A stretch of 64,000 bases of DNA from Phenylobacterium glaciei (GCF_016772415.1 NZ_JAGSGD010000003.1:1-64000); one strand, 5' to 3'. Counted from the stretch's first letter, positions 34,801 to 44,463 are shown. A program made the numbers and translations. Notes: generated by a model not told the origin, from the sequence alone.

Positions 34801-37800
34801 TCGCCCTCCTCGTCGCCGCTGGTGGACCATTCGAACACTCGGGCCAGGTGGTCATAGTCGCTGATGTGGGTCTTCACGAACTGCGGGGCCGAGCGCGACA
34901 GGTAGGGCTGGGCCGGGTCGTCGAAGCGGGCCACCAGCTTGCCCAGACCGTCGAGGGCGGTGCGGGCGGCGGCCTCGCTTTCCTCGCCGGCGGCGGCGCG
35001 CACTTCCTCGCGGCCGGCGGGCTTGCGGCCGGTGACCTCCAGATAGGTTAGGTCGCCGGGCATGGGGCGGCCCAGGGTGGGGAAACCGCCATAGGCCAGG
35101 ATGGCGGCCGTCAGGGTCAGCTGCGGCGAGAAGCCGGTGTCCACCACCTTCTGCGAGGGCGCCTTGCCGGTCTTGTAGTCGAGGATGTGGCCGTAGCCGT
35201 CGGGGGTGATCTCGATGCGGTCGGCCCGCGCATTGACCTTGAACAGGCCGCCCGGCGCATTGATCTCCAGCTCGCCCTTCAGCTCGACATGGATGGTCCG
35301 GCCATCTGCGCGACGGCGGCGCTCCAGGTCGGCGACCCACAGGGCGGCCTCGCGGGCCAGAGCGCTCTCGCGGGCCAGGGCCTCGTGCGGCATGCCGGCT
35401 TCTTCGAGGGCGGTGACGTACATGGCCTCGAAGATCGCGGCGGCGTCGGAGGGGACCTCCACCGGATGGGCCTGCGCGAAACGTTCGAAGGCCTTGTGGA
35501 TGGCGGTGCCGCGGGCGCGGGCCTCCACGGCCTCGTCGGGGCGCTCCAACGGATAGAGCCGCAGGATGTCGCGGGCCCAGACGGCGTAGGGGTCCCGCGT
35601 CAGGGCCTCGACCCGGGTGACGGCCATCTCGCGGGGGCGGTCGGCGACCGGCGGGCGCGGGGCGGGGCGCTTGGCCGGGGTATAATCGGCCGCCGCGTCC
35701 AGGGAGCGGGCCCAGTCAAGGATCTCCGGGCGGGTGGGCAGGTCGACGCCGGCGCCTCTCGCCAAGGTCTCCAGGCGCCAGAGCCAGCGGGACTTCACGG
35801 CCGGCGCGCCCTCGCGGCGCTCGGAATGCAGCAGGATGACTTCCGGGGCGCAGGCGGCCTGGGCGAAGTCGTGGGCGGCCAGGCCGACGCGGCGCTCCGG
35901 CGGCGGCAGGCCCAGGGCCTGGCGCATGGGCCGCGACAGGAAGGGATCGAGCGCCGCGCCCTGGGGCCAGACGCCTTCCTCCAGCCCCGCCACGATCAGC
36001 CGGTCGGCGCGGGTCAGGCGGGCCTCGATGGCGCCCAGGATGCGCAGGCGCGGATGGGTTGCGCCGCCGGAGCGGATGCTCTCCCCCGACATCAGCCGGG
36101 CTAGCAGGTCGGCGAAGCCCCGGCGGCTGACGGCGGGCGAACCGTCGGACTCGCTCATCAGGCCCGAGAGCAGCCGGCCCAGGGCCTCGCCGCCGTGGCC
36201 GGCCCAGAGCTCGCCGGTGTCGCCATGCTCGTCAGCGGCCAGGGCTTCCATGGTCTGGGCCAGGGTGCGGGCGGCCTCGGCGGGGCGCGCCGCGTCGTCG
36301 GCGTAGGGGGTCTGTAGGCCGGCCAGGGCCTCGCGAAGCTGGGCGGCGAAGGCCTGGGCCTCTTCGATGGCGCCGGGTTCGATCCGCGAGTCGGCGGCCT
36401 TGCGGCGGAGCTGTGCCTCCAGGGCGGCCCAGGTGGTCTTGCGGGGGCCGCGCAGGCCGTGCAGTTCCAGGGCGGCGCGGCGGCGGTCGAGGGCCTCGGG
36501 GTCGAGGCCCAGGCGGACGAACGGGTGCTTGGCGATGGCCAGCAGGGTGACGGGGTCCAGGGGGTCATCGGCCGCCTTGGCCACCAGGGCGGCCAGCACC
36601 CCGCAGCGGCAGCCGGCCAGGGCTGAGCCGGCCGACGAGTCGGCGCCGACACCCCAGCGGGCGAGCTTGGCGGCGACGCGGCGGGCCAGGGTCTGGTCGG
36701 GGGCCACCAGGGCGGCGGTCTGGCCGGGGACCTCCAGGGCCTCGCGCAGCAGCAGGGCCGCGACGGTGGCGGCCTCCTCCTCGCCCCGGGCGGTGACCAC
36801 CGACAGACCCTTCAGTCCCTCGGCGATGGGGTCGATCTCCTCGGTCTCGCCTTCCGCGCGCAGGGTCTCGATGACGCTCAGCCAGTCGGCGGTGGCCTCG
36901 GCCGGGCGCAGGGCCTCGTTGATCACGCGGCGCCGCCAACGGCCGGCGGTGTCCAGGGTGTCGGAGGCTGGCCAGAGCAGGACTTCCGTGCGGGTCACCC
37001 CCGCGCGGACCAGCAGCCGCTTCATGGCCCCCTGGGGGTGCTGTTCCCCCACCTGGGCCCAGGCCTTTTCCGCCAGGCTCTCGTCGAGGCCGGGCAGGAT
37101 CACGGCCCCCTGGGGGGCGCGGGCGATGACGGTGAGCAGATCGGCGGTGGCCGGCGCGGTGCCGGTGGAGCCGGCGGCGATCAGGATGCCCACGGGCGGC
37201 CTGCGGTCCCAGGTCTCGGAGAGGGCGCGCAGCAGGGCCACGCGGCGCTGGCTGACATCGACGACTCCCAGTTCGCGCAGGCGGGCGGGCCAGGCGGTGA
37301 GCGCGGTCTCCAGGAACTCGCGGCTGACCCGCCAGTGTTCGGCCAGGTCGGCGCTGACCAGGTCGGCCAGGCCGCCCTTGGCGCTGACCTCCTCGATCTG
37401 CAGGCTGTCGAGGAAGGATCCGAGCGCGTCTGCCAGTTCCAGGGCGGCGGAGGCGTCAAGGTCGCGGCCCAGCTGCTTCTCGTGGCCCTTCACCAGGGCG
37501 ATCAGTTCGAAGCGGCGGCGCAGGGGATCGATGGCGGCCGGCAGGTCGATGGCCAGGTCCCCGGGCTCGAACGGCGGCTCACCCTCGTCGAGGTCGCCCA
37601 GGGGCCGGATCTGCGGCGGCAGCACCGCGCGGCCCCCGGCGGCGGCGATGAAGGCGTCGGCGAGCGCCCGGGCGCCCCGGCGGGTGGGGGTCAGGACCAC
37701 GGCCTGGGACAGGGCCTCAGGCCCCAGGGGGCTGAGCGCATCGAACAGGCCCTGGGCCAGGTCATGGACGAAGGGCCGGTGGGCCGGAATGTTGAACCAG

Positions 37801-37832
37801 CGGGGGCCTGCCGAGGCGAGCAGGGGGATCAC
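34797..37832 (-). CDS. addB: Double-strand break repair protein AddB
   Basis: AddB is the partner of AddA. This 1011-residue protein is the alphaproteobacterial type: the N-terminus (FNIPAHRPFVHDLAQGL) has no Walker A, and the C-terminal RecB-like nuclease carries GHILDYKTGKAPSQKVVDTG. The four-cysteine Fe-S staple of Bacillus AddB is not visible. It starts at GTG 37832, overlapping the murU stop by 4 bases, and its own stop overlaps addA. Confidence 0.93.
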   Translation of the reverse strand: MIPLLASAGPRWFNIPAHRPFVHDLAQGLFDALSPLGPEALSQAVVLTPTRRGARALADAFIAAAGGRAVLPPQIRPLGDLDEGEPPFEPGDLAIDLPAAIDPLRRRFELIALVKGHEKQLGRDLDASAALELADALGSFLDSLQIEEVSAKGGLADLVSADLAEHWRVSREFLETALTAWPARLRELGVVDVSQRRVALLRALSETWDRRPPVGILIAAGSTGTAPATADLLTVIARAPQGAVILPGLDESLAEKAWAQVGEQHPQGAMKRLLVRAGVTRTEVLLWPASDTLDTAGRWRRRVINEALRPAEATADWLSVIETLRAEGETEEIDPIAEGLKGLSVVTARGEEEAATVAALLLREALEVPGQTAALVAPDQTLARRVAAKLARWGVGADSSAGSALAGCRCGVLAALVAKAADDPLDPVTLLAIAKHPFVRLGLDPEALDRRRAALELHGLRGPRKTTWAALEAQLRRKAADSRIEPGAIEEAQAFAAQLREALAGLQTPYADDAARPAEAARTLAQTMEALAADEHGDTGELWAGHGGEALGRLLSGLMSESDGSPAVSRRGFADLLARLMSGESIRSGGATHPRLRILGAIEARLTRADRLIVAGLEEGVWPQGAALDPFLSRPMRQALGLPPPERRVGLAAHDFAQAACAPEVILLHSERREGAPAVKSRWLWRLETLARGAGVDLPTRPEILDWARSLDAAADYTPAKRPAPRPPVADRPREMAVTRVEALTRDPYAVWARDILRLYPLERPDEAVEARARGTAIHKAFERFAQAHPVEVPSDAAAIFEAMYVTALEEAGMPHEALARESALAREAALWVADLERRRRADGRTIHVELKGELEINAPGGLFKVNARADRIEITPDGYGHILDYKTGKAPSQKVVDTGFSPQLTLTAAILAYGGFPTLGRPMPGDLTYLEVTGRKPAGREEVRAAAGEESEAAARTALDGLGKLVARFDDPAQPYLSRSAPQFVKTHISDYDHLARVFEWSTSGDEEGE

Positions 37833-38545
37833 GTCAGCCTCGCTTCGGCCTCGTCCCGGGCGGCGGGATCGCCGACGTGCAGCCAGAAGGCGTCCATGGC
37901 CACGCCGTAGATGCGGCCCTCATCCTGCAGCCGCCACCAGATGGGCAGGATGGAGAAGGCCCCCTCCGGCTGATCGTCCAGCAGCTGCGGCTTCATGATC
38001 TGGAATCCGACATTGGCGAGCGGGGCGGGGTTGGCGTCGTCGGCCATGTGGGTCGCGCGGCCCTGCGCGTCCAGGCGGAAGCCGCGCGGACCTTCCAGGC
38101 CGATGCCCCGGTCCCGGGGGACCAGCAGCATGAGGATGTCCATCTTCGCCGGGTCCCAGGCGCGTTTCATGGCCTCGATGGGCGGGACCTCGCCCCCGAC
38201 CCAGAGGGAGTCGATATTGGCCACCAGGATCGGGTCGTCGCCCAGCAGAGCCCGCGCGTTCTTGATGCCGCCGCCGGAGTCCAGCAGGCCGGCCCGCTCG
38301 TCGGCGATGATCACCTTGGGGTTGGTGCGGCCGGCCAGATGGGTCTCCATCTGGTCGGCGAAGTGATGGACGTTGACCACCGCCGTCTCGATCCCGGCCT
38401 CGTGAAGGCGGTCCAGCACGTGGTCGATCAGGGCCTTGCCGTTCACGGTGACGAGGGCCTTGGGGCGGTCGTTGGTGAGGGGTCGCATGCGGCTGCCGAC
38501 GCCGGCGGCCAGGACCATGGCGACCTTGGGTCCGGGGGTGGTCAT
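37829..38545 (-). CDS. murU: N-acetylmuramate alpha-1-phosphate uridylyltransferase
   Basis: MurU makes UDP-MurNAc from MurNAc-1-phosphate in the recycling route that bypasses de novo (fosfomycin-sensitive) synthesis. The nucleotidyltransferase motif is LAAGVGSRMRPLTNDRPKAL at the N-terminus; metal-binding DSLW and the GFQIM/WLHVGD regions follow. The product has 238 residues. The ATG at 38545 overlaps the amgK stop; an upstream reading frame extension lies within amgK and is rejected. It follows amgK and tsaE, a known arrangement. Confidence 0.93.
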   Translation of the reverse strand: MTTPGPKVAMVLAAGVGSRMRPLTNDRPKALVTVNGKALIDHVLDRLHEAGIETAVVNVHHFADQMETHLAGRTNPKVIIADERAGLLDSGGGIKNARALLGDDPILVANIDSLWVGGEVPPIEAMKRAWDPAKMDILMLLVPRDRGIGLEGPRGFRLDAQGRATHMADDANPAPLANVGFQIMKPQLLDDQPEGAFSILPIWWRLQDEGRIYGVAMDAFWLHVGDPAARDEAEARLT

Positions 38546-39639
38546 GTGCGCGAGCTTTCCGGCACGTACCTGTCGAACCAGGCCTTGAGGTCGCTTAGCG
38601 CCGGATCGGCCAGGCAGGCGTCCAGATAGCGCCAGAGCCTGGGCATGAAGGCGGCGTAGCGGGGCTTGCCGTCGCGGGTCACCAGCCGGGCGAAGATGCC
38701 CAGGATGCGGACGATATTGAGGGCGCCGAGCGCGTGGTAGTCGGCCATGAATTGGGCAGGGTCGAGGTCGGGGCGGAGTTTGAAGTAGGAGTCCAGCGCC
38801 GCGGCCTCCCGCTGCGGCGAGACATCCCGCCGCGCGTCGTGCAGCAGCATCGACATGTCCCAGGCCGGGTGGGCGCGGACCGCGTCCTGGAAATCCAGCA
38901 GGCCGACCCGGGCGGCGCCCTGGCGTTCGGGCAGCCAGATCAGGTTCTCGGCGTGGTAGTCGCGATGGCAGAAGACGCTGGCGCCTTCCGCCCCGCGCGC
39001 GCGGATCGGCGCCCAGATGGCGTCCCACTCGGCCACGGCCGCGTCGCTGAAGCTGAGCTCGGGTTTCAGCTTCGGCAGCCATTCGGGAAGGATGTCGCCG
39101 GCGGTCTTCAGGGCTGTCTCGTCATAGTCCAGCAGCGGCCAGGCGATGCCCGGCGCGGTGAGGACGGTCGGCGCGGCGGCTTCGTGCAGGCGCACCAGGC
39201 CCTGGATGGCCGCGTCGTAGAGCGGCGCTTCGTCCTGGCCGCCCTCGATCAGCACGGCGAACAGGTCGTCGCCGAGGTCTTCCAGCACCGCCAGGCCTTG
39301 GACCGCGTCATGGGCCAGGATGGTGGGCGCCGACAGACCCTGGGCCTTCAGCCATTCGGCGACGGCCACGAAGGCGTCCACCCGGCCGGCGGCGAGGCGG
39401 GCGAGCGCATTGTAGCCGGCCTTGGCGCGGTCTCCCGGCGTCGCATCGGGATGGCACGGCGCGGTTTCGGCGTTGGGGGGCTGGTCCATGAAGATCAGGC
39501 TGGGGCCGATGGCGGGATGCAGCCGCTCATAGGCCCGGGTCGAGGCGTCGCCGCTCAGCGGGACGCGGGCGGCCTCGCCCCAGCCATGTTGGGCCAGGAA
39601 GGCGGACTTGATGGCCTCACGATCGGAATTCAAACCCAC
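38542..39639 (-). CDS. amgK: Anomeric MurNAc/GlcNAc kinase
   Basis: AmgK phosphorylates MurNAc (or GlcNAc) at C1, feeding MurU. The aminoglycoside-phosphotransferase fold shows FMDQPPNAE, the catalytic loop FCHRDYHAENLIW and the metal-binding GLLDFQDAVRAHPAWD. Length 365. The start is GTG 39639 or TTG 39633; both overlap the 3' end of tsaE by about 20 bases, pointing to translational coupling. Confidence 0.93.
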   Translation of the reverse strand: MGLNSDREAIKSAFLAQHGWGEAARVPLSGDASTRAYERLHPAIGPSLIFMDQPPNAETAPCHPDATPGDRAKAGYNALARLAAGRVDAFVAVAEWLKAQGLSAPTILAHDAVQGLAVLEDLGDDLFAVLIEGGQDEAPLYDAAIQGLVRLHEAAAPTVLTAPGIAWPLLDYDETALKTAGDILPEWLPKLKPELSFSDAAVAEWDAIWAPIRARGAEGASVFCHRDYHAENLIWLPERQGAARVGLLDFQDAVRAHPAWDMSMLLHDARRDVSPQREAAALDSYFKLRPDLDPAQFMADYHALGALNIVRILGIFARLVTRDGKPRYAAFMPRLWRYLDACLADPALSDLKAWFDRYVPESSRT

Positions 39640-40084
39640 GTCCTTCCCAGGCGCCGCTGGGGGTCAGGCGCGCCCGGCGCCCGTCCCCCTCAATTGTGAT
39701 CTCTATGTCCAGCCGGTCGGGCGGCAGACGACCTTCCAGCCGTTCGGGCCACTCGATCAAGGCCGCGCCGTCCTCCAGGGCCTCATCCAGGCCGATCTCA
39801 TAGGCCTCGTCGGCGCTGGTGAGCCGGTAGAGGTCGAAATGGGCGACGGACAGGGCCGCCCCCTCATAGAACTGAACCAGCGTGAAGGTCGGGCTCGGCA
39901 CATCCTCGGTGGGGGTGGTGAGGCTGCGGATCAGGGCCCGGGCCAGGGTGGATTTTCCCGCCCCCAGGGGCCCGGTCAGGCAGATGGCCTCACCGATGCG
40001 CAACGCCCCGGCCAGCGCCGCGCCGAGCGCCGATGTGGCGGCCTCGTCGTCCAGGCGGAAGTCGCCCACCGCCTCGCTGATCAT
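39617..40084 (-). CDS. tsaE: tRNA threonylcarbamoyladenosine biosynthesis ATPase TsaE
   Basis: TsaE is the ATPase that resets the TsaBD complex making t6A37 in ANN-decoding tRNAs. This 155-residue protein has the Walker A ICLTGPLGAGKSTLARAL, the switch region DVPSPTFTLVQFYEG and the HFDLYRL and ALIEWPERL motifs. It overlaps the acyltransferase stop by 4 bases upstream and amgK downstream. Confidence 0.95.
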   Translation of the reverse strand: MISEAVGDFRLDDEAATSALGAALAGALRIGEAICLTGPLGAGKSTLARALIRSLTTPTEDVPSPTFTLVQFYEGAALSVAHFDLYRLTSADEAYEIGLDEALEDGAALIEWPERLEGRLPPDRLDIEITIEGDGRRARLTPSGAWEGRGFEFRS

Positions 40085-40953
40085 GCGAAGGCCTGGTCGG
40101 GGTGTTTGGGCAGGACGTGCTGCACATAGGCCTTCAGCTGTTCGGTGGCCGTCGTGACGTCCGGGTCCAGGCGCGCGGGCGCCACCACCTGTCCGATGGT
40201 CAGGTGGAACGACTGTCCCCGCTTGTTCAGCAGCTCGTGGAACAGGGTGATGTCCCTCAGTTCGGGGGAAAAGCCATGGAAGAAGTGGAACAGGGTCGAC
40301 CAGGGCCCGTCCAGGTGCAGCGGCACGATGGGCGCCTCGTACTTGCGGGCGATGGAGAGCGCGCTGCTCATCCAGGGGCTTTCGGCCAGCACTCCGCCCT
40401 TGCCTCGGCGAGCCAGGCGGCCGGCGGGGAAGATCACCAGGGGACGCTCGGCCTCCAGGGCCTCGCGGGTGAGGTTGAGGGTGTTGCGGGTGTGCTCACG
40501 GGTGCGCTTCTCCTGACGCCACTCCACCGGGATCAGCACCTCGCCGAAGTTGGGTGACACGCGGTGGGCGTCGGAATTGGCGTAGAAGCAGATGTCGGGG
40601 CGCAGGCCCTTGAGCGCGTCATAGACCGCGATCCCGTCGGCGATGCCGGTAGGGTGGTTGCAGATCGGCACCAGGCGGCCCGTGGCCGGAACCCTTTCCA
40701 GGCCGTGCACGCTCACCTTTACGTCCAGCAGGTCGGAGACATAGTCCAGCGCCTGGCGGCCGGGCAGCGGGCCGATGGCGTCGGCCATGGCGCGCGCCTT
40801 GCGGTAGTCCAGCAGGCGGTAGAGCAGGGGGCGGATCAGCGGCCACGCCGCCCCGCCCGAGAGCTTTGGCGCGCGCTCGGCGATCAGGGTGTCGACGATG
40901 TGGTCGTGATAGGCCCGCCGCGCCGGCAGGGCTTGGGTGGCGACGCTGCTCAT
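40081..40953 (-). CDS. Lysophospholipid (1-acylglycerol-3-phosphate) acyltransferase-like protein
   Basis: This 290-residue PlsC-type acyltransferase has the acyl-acceptor motif NHPTGIADG, with one residue more between H and D than the canonical NHX4D, and IFPAGRLARRGKGG as the phosphate-binding motif. The exact acceptor (lysophosphatidate, ornithine lipid or other) cannot be told. I start at the ATG of MSSVATQALPARR (40953). It is the first gene of the overlapping run that continues with tsaE, and is divergent from mmsA. Confidence 0.83.
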   Translation of the reverse strand: MSSVATQALPARRAYHDHIVDTLIAERAPKLSGGAAWPLIRPLLYRLLDYRKARAMADAIGPLPGRQALDYVSDLLDVKVSVHGLERVPATGRLVPICNHPTGIADGIAVYDALKGLRPDICFYANSDAHRVSPNFGEVLIPVEWRQEKRTREHTRNTLNLTREALEAERPLVIFPAGRLARRGKGGVLAESPWMSSALSIARKYEAPIVPLHLDGPWSTLFHFFHGFSPELRDITLFHELLNKRGQSFHLTIGQVVAPARLDPDVTTATEQLKAYVQHVLPKHPDQAFA

Positions 40954-41038
40954 GAGGGGCAGGATGCCCTCGCCCCCTTGTCCGGTGCAAGAGGCTCGAC
41001 CCCTACCCACGGCGGCGATCCCGTCCTAGAACCGCTGC

Positions 41039-42550
41039 ATGCGCGAGATCACACACTTCATCGACGGCGTGTCCGTCGCCGGGACCTCCGGCCGCTATGG
41101 CGAGGTCTTCAACCCCAACACCGGCGAGGTGCAGGCCCGCGTGGCCCTGGCCACCCCAGCCGAGCTGGACGCCGCCGTCCAGGCCGCCTTGCGGGCCCAA
41201 CCGGCCTGGGCCGCCGTCAATCCGCAGCGCCGCGCCCGGGTGATGTTCGAGTTCAAGCGCCTGGTCGAGGCCCGGATGCAGGAGCTGGCCGAGCTGCTCT
41301 CCTCCGAGCACGGCAAGGTGGTGGCTGACTCCAAGGGCGACATCCAGCGGGGCCTGGAGGTGATCGAGTTCGCCTGCGGCATCCCCCATGCGCTGAAGGG
41401 CGAATACACCGAGGGCGCCGGGCCCGGCATCGACGTCTATTCCATGCGCCAGCCGCTGGGGGTGGCCGCAGGCATCACCCCGTTCAACTTCCCGGGCATG
41501 ATCCCGATGTGGATGTTCGGGATCGCAGTCGCCGTCGGCAACACCTTCATCCTCAAGCCCTCGGAGAAGGACCCGACCCTGCCGGTGCGGCTCGCCGAAC
41601 TGTTCATGGAGGCCGGCGCGGCCCTGGGCATGGACTTGAAGGGCGTGCTGAACGTCGTGCACGGCGACAAGGTCAGCGTCGACGCCATCCTGACCCATCC
41701 CGACATCGCCGCCGTCAGCTTCGTCGGCTCCTCGGATATCGCCCACTACGTCTACTCCACCGGGACGGCGCACGAAAAGCGGATCCAGGCCATGGGCGGG
41801 GCCAAGAACCACGGGATCATCCTGCCCGACGCCGACCTGGACCAGGCGGTGAAGGACATCATCGGGGCGGCCTATGGCTCGGCGGGCGAACGCTGCATGG
41901 CCCTGCCGGTGGTGGTGCCGGTGGGCGCCAAGACCGCCGACGCCGTGCGCGAGAAGGTGCTGGCCGAGATGGAGACCTTGAAGGTGGGGATCTCGTCGGA
42001 CGCCAGCGCCCAGTACGGCCCGGTGGTCACCGCCGCCCACCGCCAGCGGGTGGCCGACTACATCCAGATGGGGGTCGATGAGGGCGCTGAGTTGGTGGCC
42101 GACGGCCGCGGCTTCTCCCTGCAGGGCTACGAGAAGGGCTTCTTCATCGGTCCGACCCTGTTCGATCAGGTCAAGCCCACGATGCGCACCTATCAGGAGG
42201 AAATCTTCGGGCCGGTGCTGCAGATCGTCAGGGCTGAGAGCTTCGAGGAGGCGGTCGACCTGCCCTCCAAGCACCAGTACGGGAACGGGGTGGCCATCTT
42301 CACTCGCAACGGCCGCGCGGCCCGCGAGTTCGCCGCCAGGGTCAATGTCGGGATGGTGGGGATCAACGTGCCGATCCCGGTGCCGGTGGCCTACCACACC
42401 TTCGGAGGCTGGAAGCGCAGCGCGTTTGGCGACGCCAACCAGCACGGCATGGAGGGCGTGAAATTCTACACCAAGGTCAAGACGGTGACGGCGCGCTGGC
42501 CCGAGGGCGCCAGCGAGGACTCGGCCTTCGTCATCCCGACGATGCGCTAA
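41039..42550 (+). CDS. mmsA: CoA-acylating methylmalonate-semialdehyde dehydrogenase
   Basis: MmsA oxidises methylmalonate semialdehyde to propionyl-CoA in valine (and malonate semialdehyde to acetyl-CoA in inositol or beta-alanine) breakdown. This 503-residue aldehyde dehydrogenase has the catalytic Cys286 in AGERCMALPV, the NAD-binding ITPFNFPGMIPMWM and KPSEKDPTLP, and PVPVAYHTFGGWKRS near the C-terminus. The usual catalytic glutamate before the Cys is replaced by Asn (KNHG), as expected for CoA-acylating members. Confidence 0.95.
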   Translation: MREITHFIDGVSVAGTSGRYGEVFNPNTGEVQARVALATPAELDAAVQAALRAQPAWAAVNPQRRARVMFEFKRLVEARMQELAELLSSEHGKVVADSKGDIQRGLEVIEFACGIPHALKGEYTEGAGPGIDVYSMRQPLGVAAGITPFNFPGMIPMWMFGIAVAVGNTFILKPSEKDPTLPVRLAELFMEAGAALGMDLKGVLNVVHGDKVSVDAILTHPDIAAVSFVGSSDIAHYVYSTGTAHEKRIQAMGGAKNHGIILPDADLDQAVKDIIGAAYGSAGERCMALPVVVPVGAKTADAVREKVLAEMETLKVGISSDASAQYGPVVTAAHRQRVADYIQMGVDEGAELVADGRGFSLQGYEKGFFIGPTLFDQVKPTMRTYQEEIFGPVLQIVRAESFEEAVDLPSKHQYGNGVAIFTRNGRAAREFAARVNVGMVGINVPIPVPVAYHTFGGWKRSAFGDANQHGMEGVKFYTKVKTVTARWPEGASEDSAFVIPTMR

Positions 42551-42575
42551 GGTCGATCCGAACAAGGAGTTGGCG

Positions 42576-43283
42576 ATGAAATTCCGGACCTGGGCGATCC
42601 TGATCCTGGTGGTGGTTCTGGCCGGGGTGGGCGGCTATGCCTATTGGCAGAACGACCTGCGCTGGCGGCCCAAGACCATCACCAAGCACCAGGCCGAAAT
42701 CACCAAGATCCTGGAAAGCGCCGGCTGGGCCTCGCCGGGCCTGACCAAGGGCAAGCTCTACATGGTCTCGTTCCGGACCTGCCCCGACTGTCTGCGGTTC
42801 AAGGCCGAGGAGTTCCCGGCGCTGCAGAAGCAGGGGATCGACACCCGGGTCATCGAGATCGCCCGGCGCGACAAGAACGGCCTGGCCAAGTCCACCCCGG
42901 TGGAGCGGACCACGGTGGCCGAGCTGTGGATCCGCCACGGCACGCCCGGCGCCTGGAAGCTGATGGAGGAATGGGAGGCCAATGTCCCTGATGCCTGGAC
43001 GGCCCCGGGAATCATCCCGGCCGACGGCGACATCGCCCGCAGCGCGGTGATCGAGGCCGGCCGCAAGATGACCGAGGACCTGCGTCCGCTGCTGAAGGAC
43101 AACGGGGTCACGGTCAGCGACCCGGTCGGCATCCGCTATCCTACCCTCGTCTGGTGGAACGCCAAGGGCGAGATGCGGGCCTGCGCCTGCGAGCAGCGGG
43201 AAACCTACCGCTTCGTGAGGAAGGAACTGGCGCAGGTGGCGAAGGCCGCCCCGGCCGCCGGAGCCGTTACGCCCGGCCGCTGA
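42576..43283 (+). CDS. Membrane-anchored thioredoxin-fold protein with CPDC motif
   Basis: This 235-residue protein has an N-terminal membrane anchor (WAILILVVVLAGVGGYAYW, residues 6-24) and a predicted periplasmic thioredoxin-like domain. The redox motif is FRTCPDCLRF (Cys69, Cys72), resembling DsbC/DsbG-type or thioredoxin-like reductases. A second cysteine pair (CACEQ) lies near the C-terminus. The ATG at 42576 has AAGGAG 6 bases upstream. It follows mmsA by 25 bases. Its substrate is unknown. Confidence 0.7.
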   Translation: MKFRTWAILILVVVLAGVGGYAYWQNDLRWRPKTITKHQAEITKILESAGWASPGLTKGKLYMVSFRTCPDCLRFKAEEFPALQKQGIDTRVIEIARRDKNGLAKSTPVERTTVAELWIRHGTPGAWKLMEEWEANVPDAWTAPGIIPADGDIARSAVIEAGRKMTEDLRPLLKDNGVTVSDPVGIRYPTLVWWNAKGEMRACACEQRETYRFVRKELAQVAKAAPAAGAVTPGR

Positions 43284-43350
43284 TCATATCCTGAGCGCGG
43301 GCTTGTTCCCGCTGTTGTGATCCCACGCGGCGCGGGCTAGGCCCAAGGCG

Positions 43351-44463
43351 ATGGCCTCCCAGCTCCAAGCCGCCTACGACGCCCGCCTCGCCGCGGGTGC
43401 GATCCGCCCGGACCCGGCGCAAGGCCAGGGGCTCGCGGCCCTGGTGCGGCTGGAAAGCGACCTTGAGGGCGCCGAACCCTCGGGCCTCACCGCCTTCTTC
43501 CGCAAGCCGGAGGCCCAGCGCGGGGTCTATCTCTGGGGGCCGGTGGGGCGCGGCAAGTCCATGCTGATGGATCTGTTCTTCGAGACCGCCCCAGTGGCCA
43601 AGAAGCGCCGCACCCACTTCCACGTCTTCATGGGCGAGACCCATCGGCTGATCGGCGAGTGGCGGTCGGGCGACGCGGCGGCCCGCAAGGCCCGGTTCGG
43701 CCAGCACAGGGGCGACGACCCGATCCCAGCGGTGGCCGATGTGGTGGCGCAGAGCGCGCGGCTGCTGTGCTTCGACGAGTTCCAGGTCACCGACATCGCC
43801 GACGCGATGATCTTGGGGAGATTGTTCGAGGCGCTATTCGCCCGCGGCGTGACCCTGGTGGCCACGTCCAACCGCACACCCGACGCCCTCTACAAGGACG
43901 GCATCAACCGCCAGCTGTTCGTCCCCTTCATCGAGATGATCAAGGCCCGCCTGGACGTCGTCAGCGTGGCGGGCGGGCACGACTATCGCCTGGACCGGCT
44001 GCGGGCGGCGGGAACCTGGTTCTCCCCCAACGATCCCGACAATGCGCGCAGCTTCGAGGCCCTGTGGCGCGATATGCTGGGGAAAGAGGCCGAGGTCGGC
44101 GAGACCCTGGAAGTGCTGGGCCGCAAGGTGCACCTGCCCCATGCGGCGGGCGGCATGGTGCGCGCCTCCTTCGCCAGCCTCTGCTCGGTGGCGCTGGGCC
44201 CCAACGACTATGTGGCCATCGCGCAGCGCTTCCACACCGTGTTCCTGGAGGACCTGCCCAGGCTGGGGCCCAACCGGCGGGAGGAGGCGCGGCGCCTGGT
44301 GATCCTCATCGACGCCCTCTACGAGGCCCACACCCGGCTGATCGTGCTGGCCGAAGCCGAGCCCATCGCCCTCTATCCGGCCGGCGACGGCGCCTTCGAG
44401 TTCGAACGCACCGCGTCACGCCTGCAGGAAATGCGCTCGGCGGACTGGCTGGCGGAGAGCTAG
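43351..44463 (+). CDS. zapE: Cell division protein ZapE / AFG1-family ATPase
   Basis: ZapE is a P-loop ATPase reported to modulate the FtsZ ring, related to mitochondrial AFG1. This 370-residue protein has Walker A GPVGRGKSMLMDLFF, HFHVFMGETHRLI, Walker B LLCFDEFQVTDIADAMIL and the sensor region LVATSNRTPDALYKDG. Length and motifs fit well. Its last bases overlap the convergent MFS gene. Confidence 0.93.
   Translation: MASQLQAAYDARLAAGAIRPDPAQGQGLAALVRLESDLEGAEPSGLTAFFRKPEAQRGVYLWGPVGRGKSMLMDLFFETAPVAKKRRTHFHVFMGETHRLIGEWRSGDAAARKARFGQHRGDDPIPAVADVVAQSARLLCFDEFQVTDIADAMILGRLFEALFARGVTLVATSNRTPDALYKDGINRQLFVPFIEMIKARLDVVSVAGGHDYRLDRLRAAGTWFSPNDPDNARSFEALWRDMLGKEAEVGETLEVLGRKVHLPHAAGGMVRASFASLCSVALGPNDYVAIAQRFHTVFLEDLPRLGPNRREEARRLVILIDALYEAHTRLIVLAEAEPIALYPAGDGAFEFERTASRLQEMRSADWLAES

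Noticed and set aside
38546-39082. A longer MurU product starting near 39082
   Set aside because: The extension lies inside amgK in another frame and is Arg/Pro-rich noise. The nucleotidyltransferase motif begins right after the ATG at 38545.
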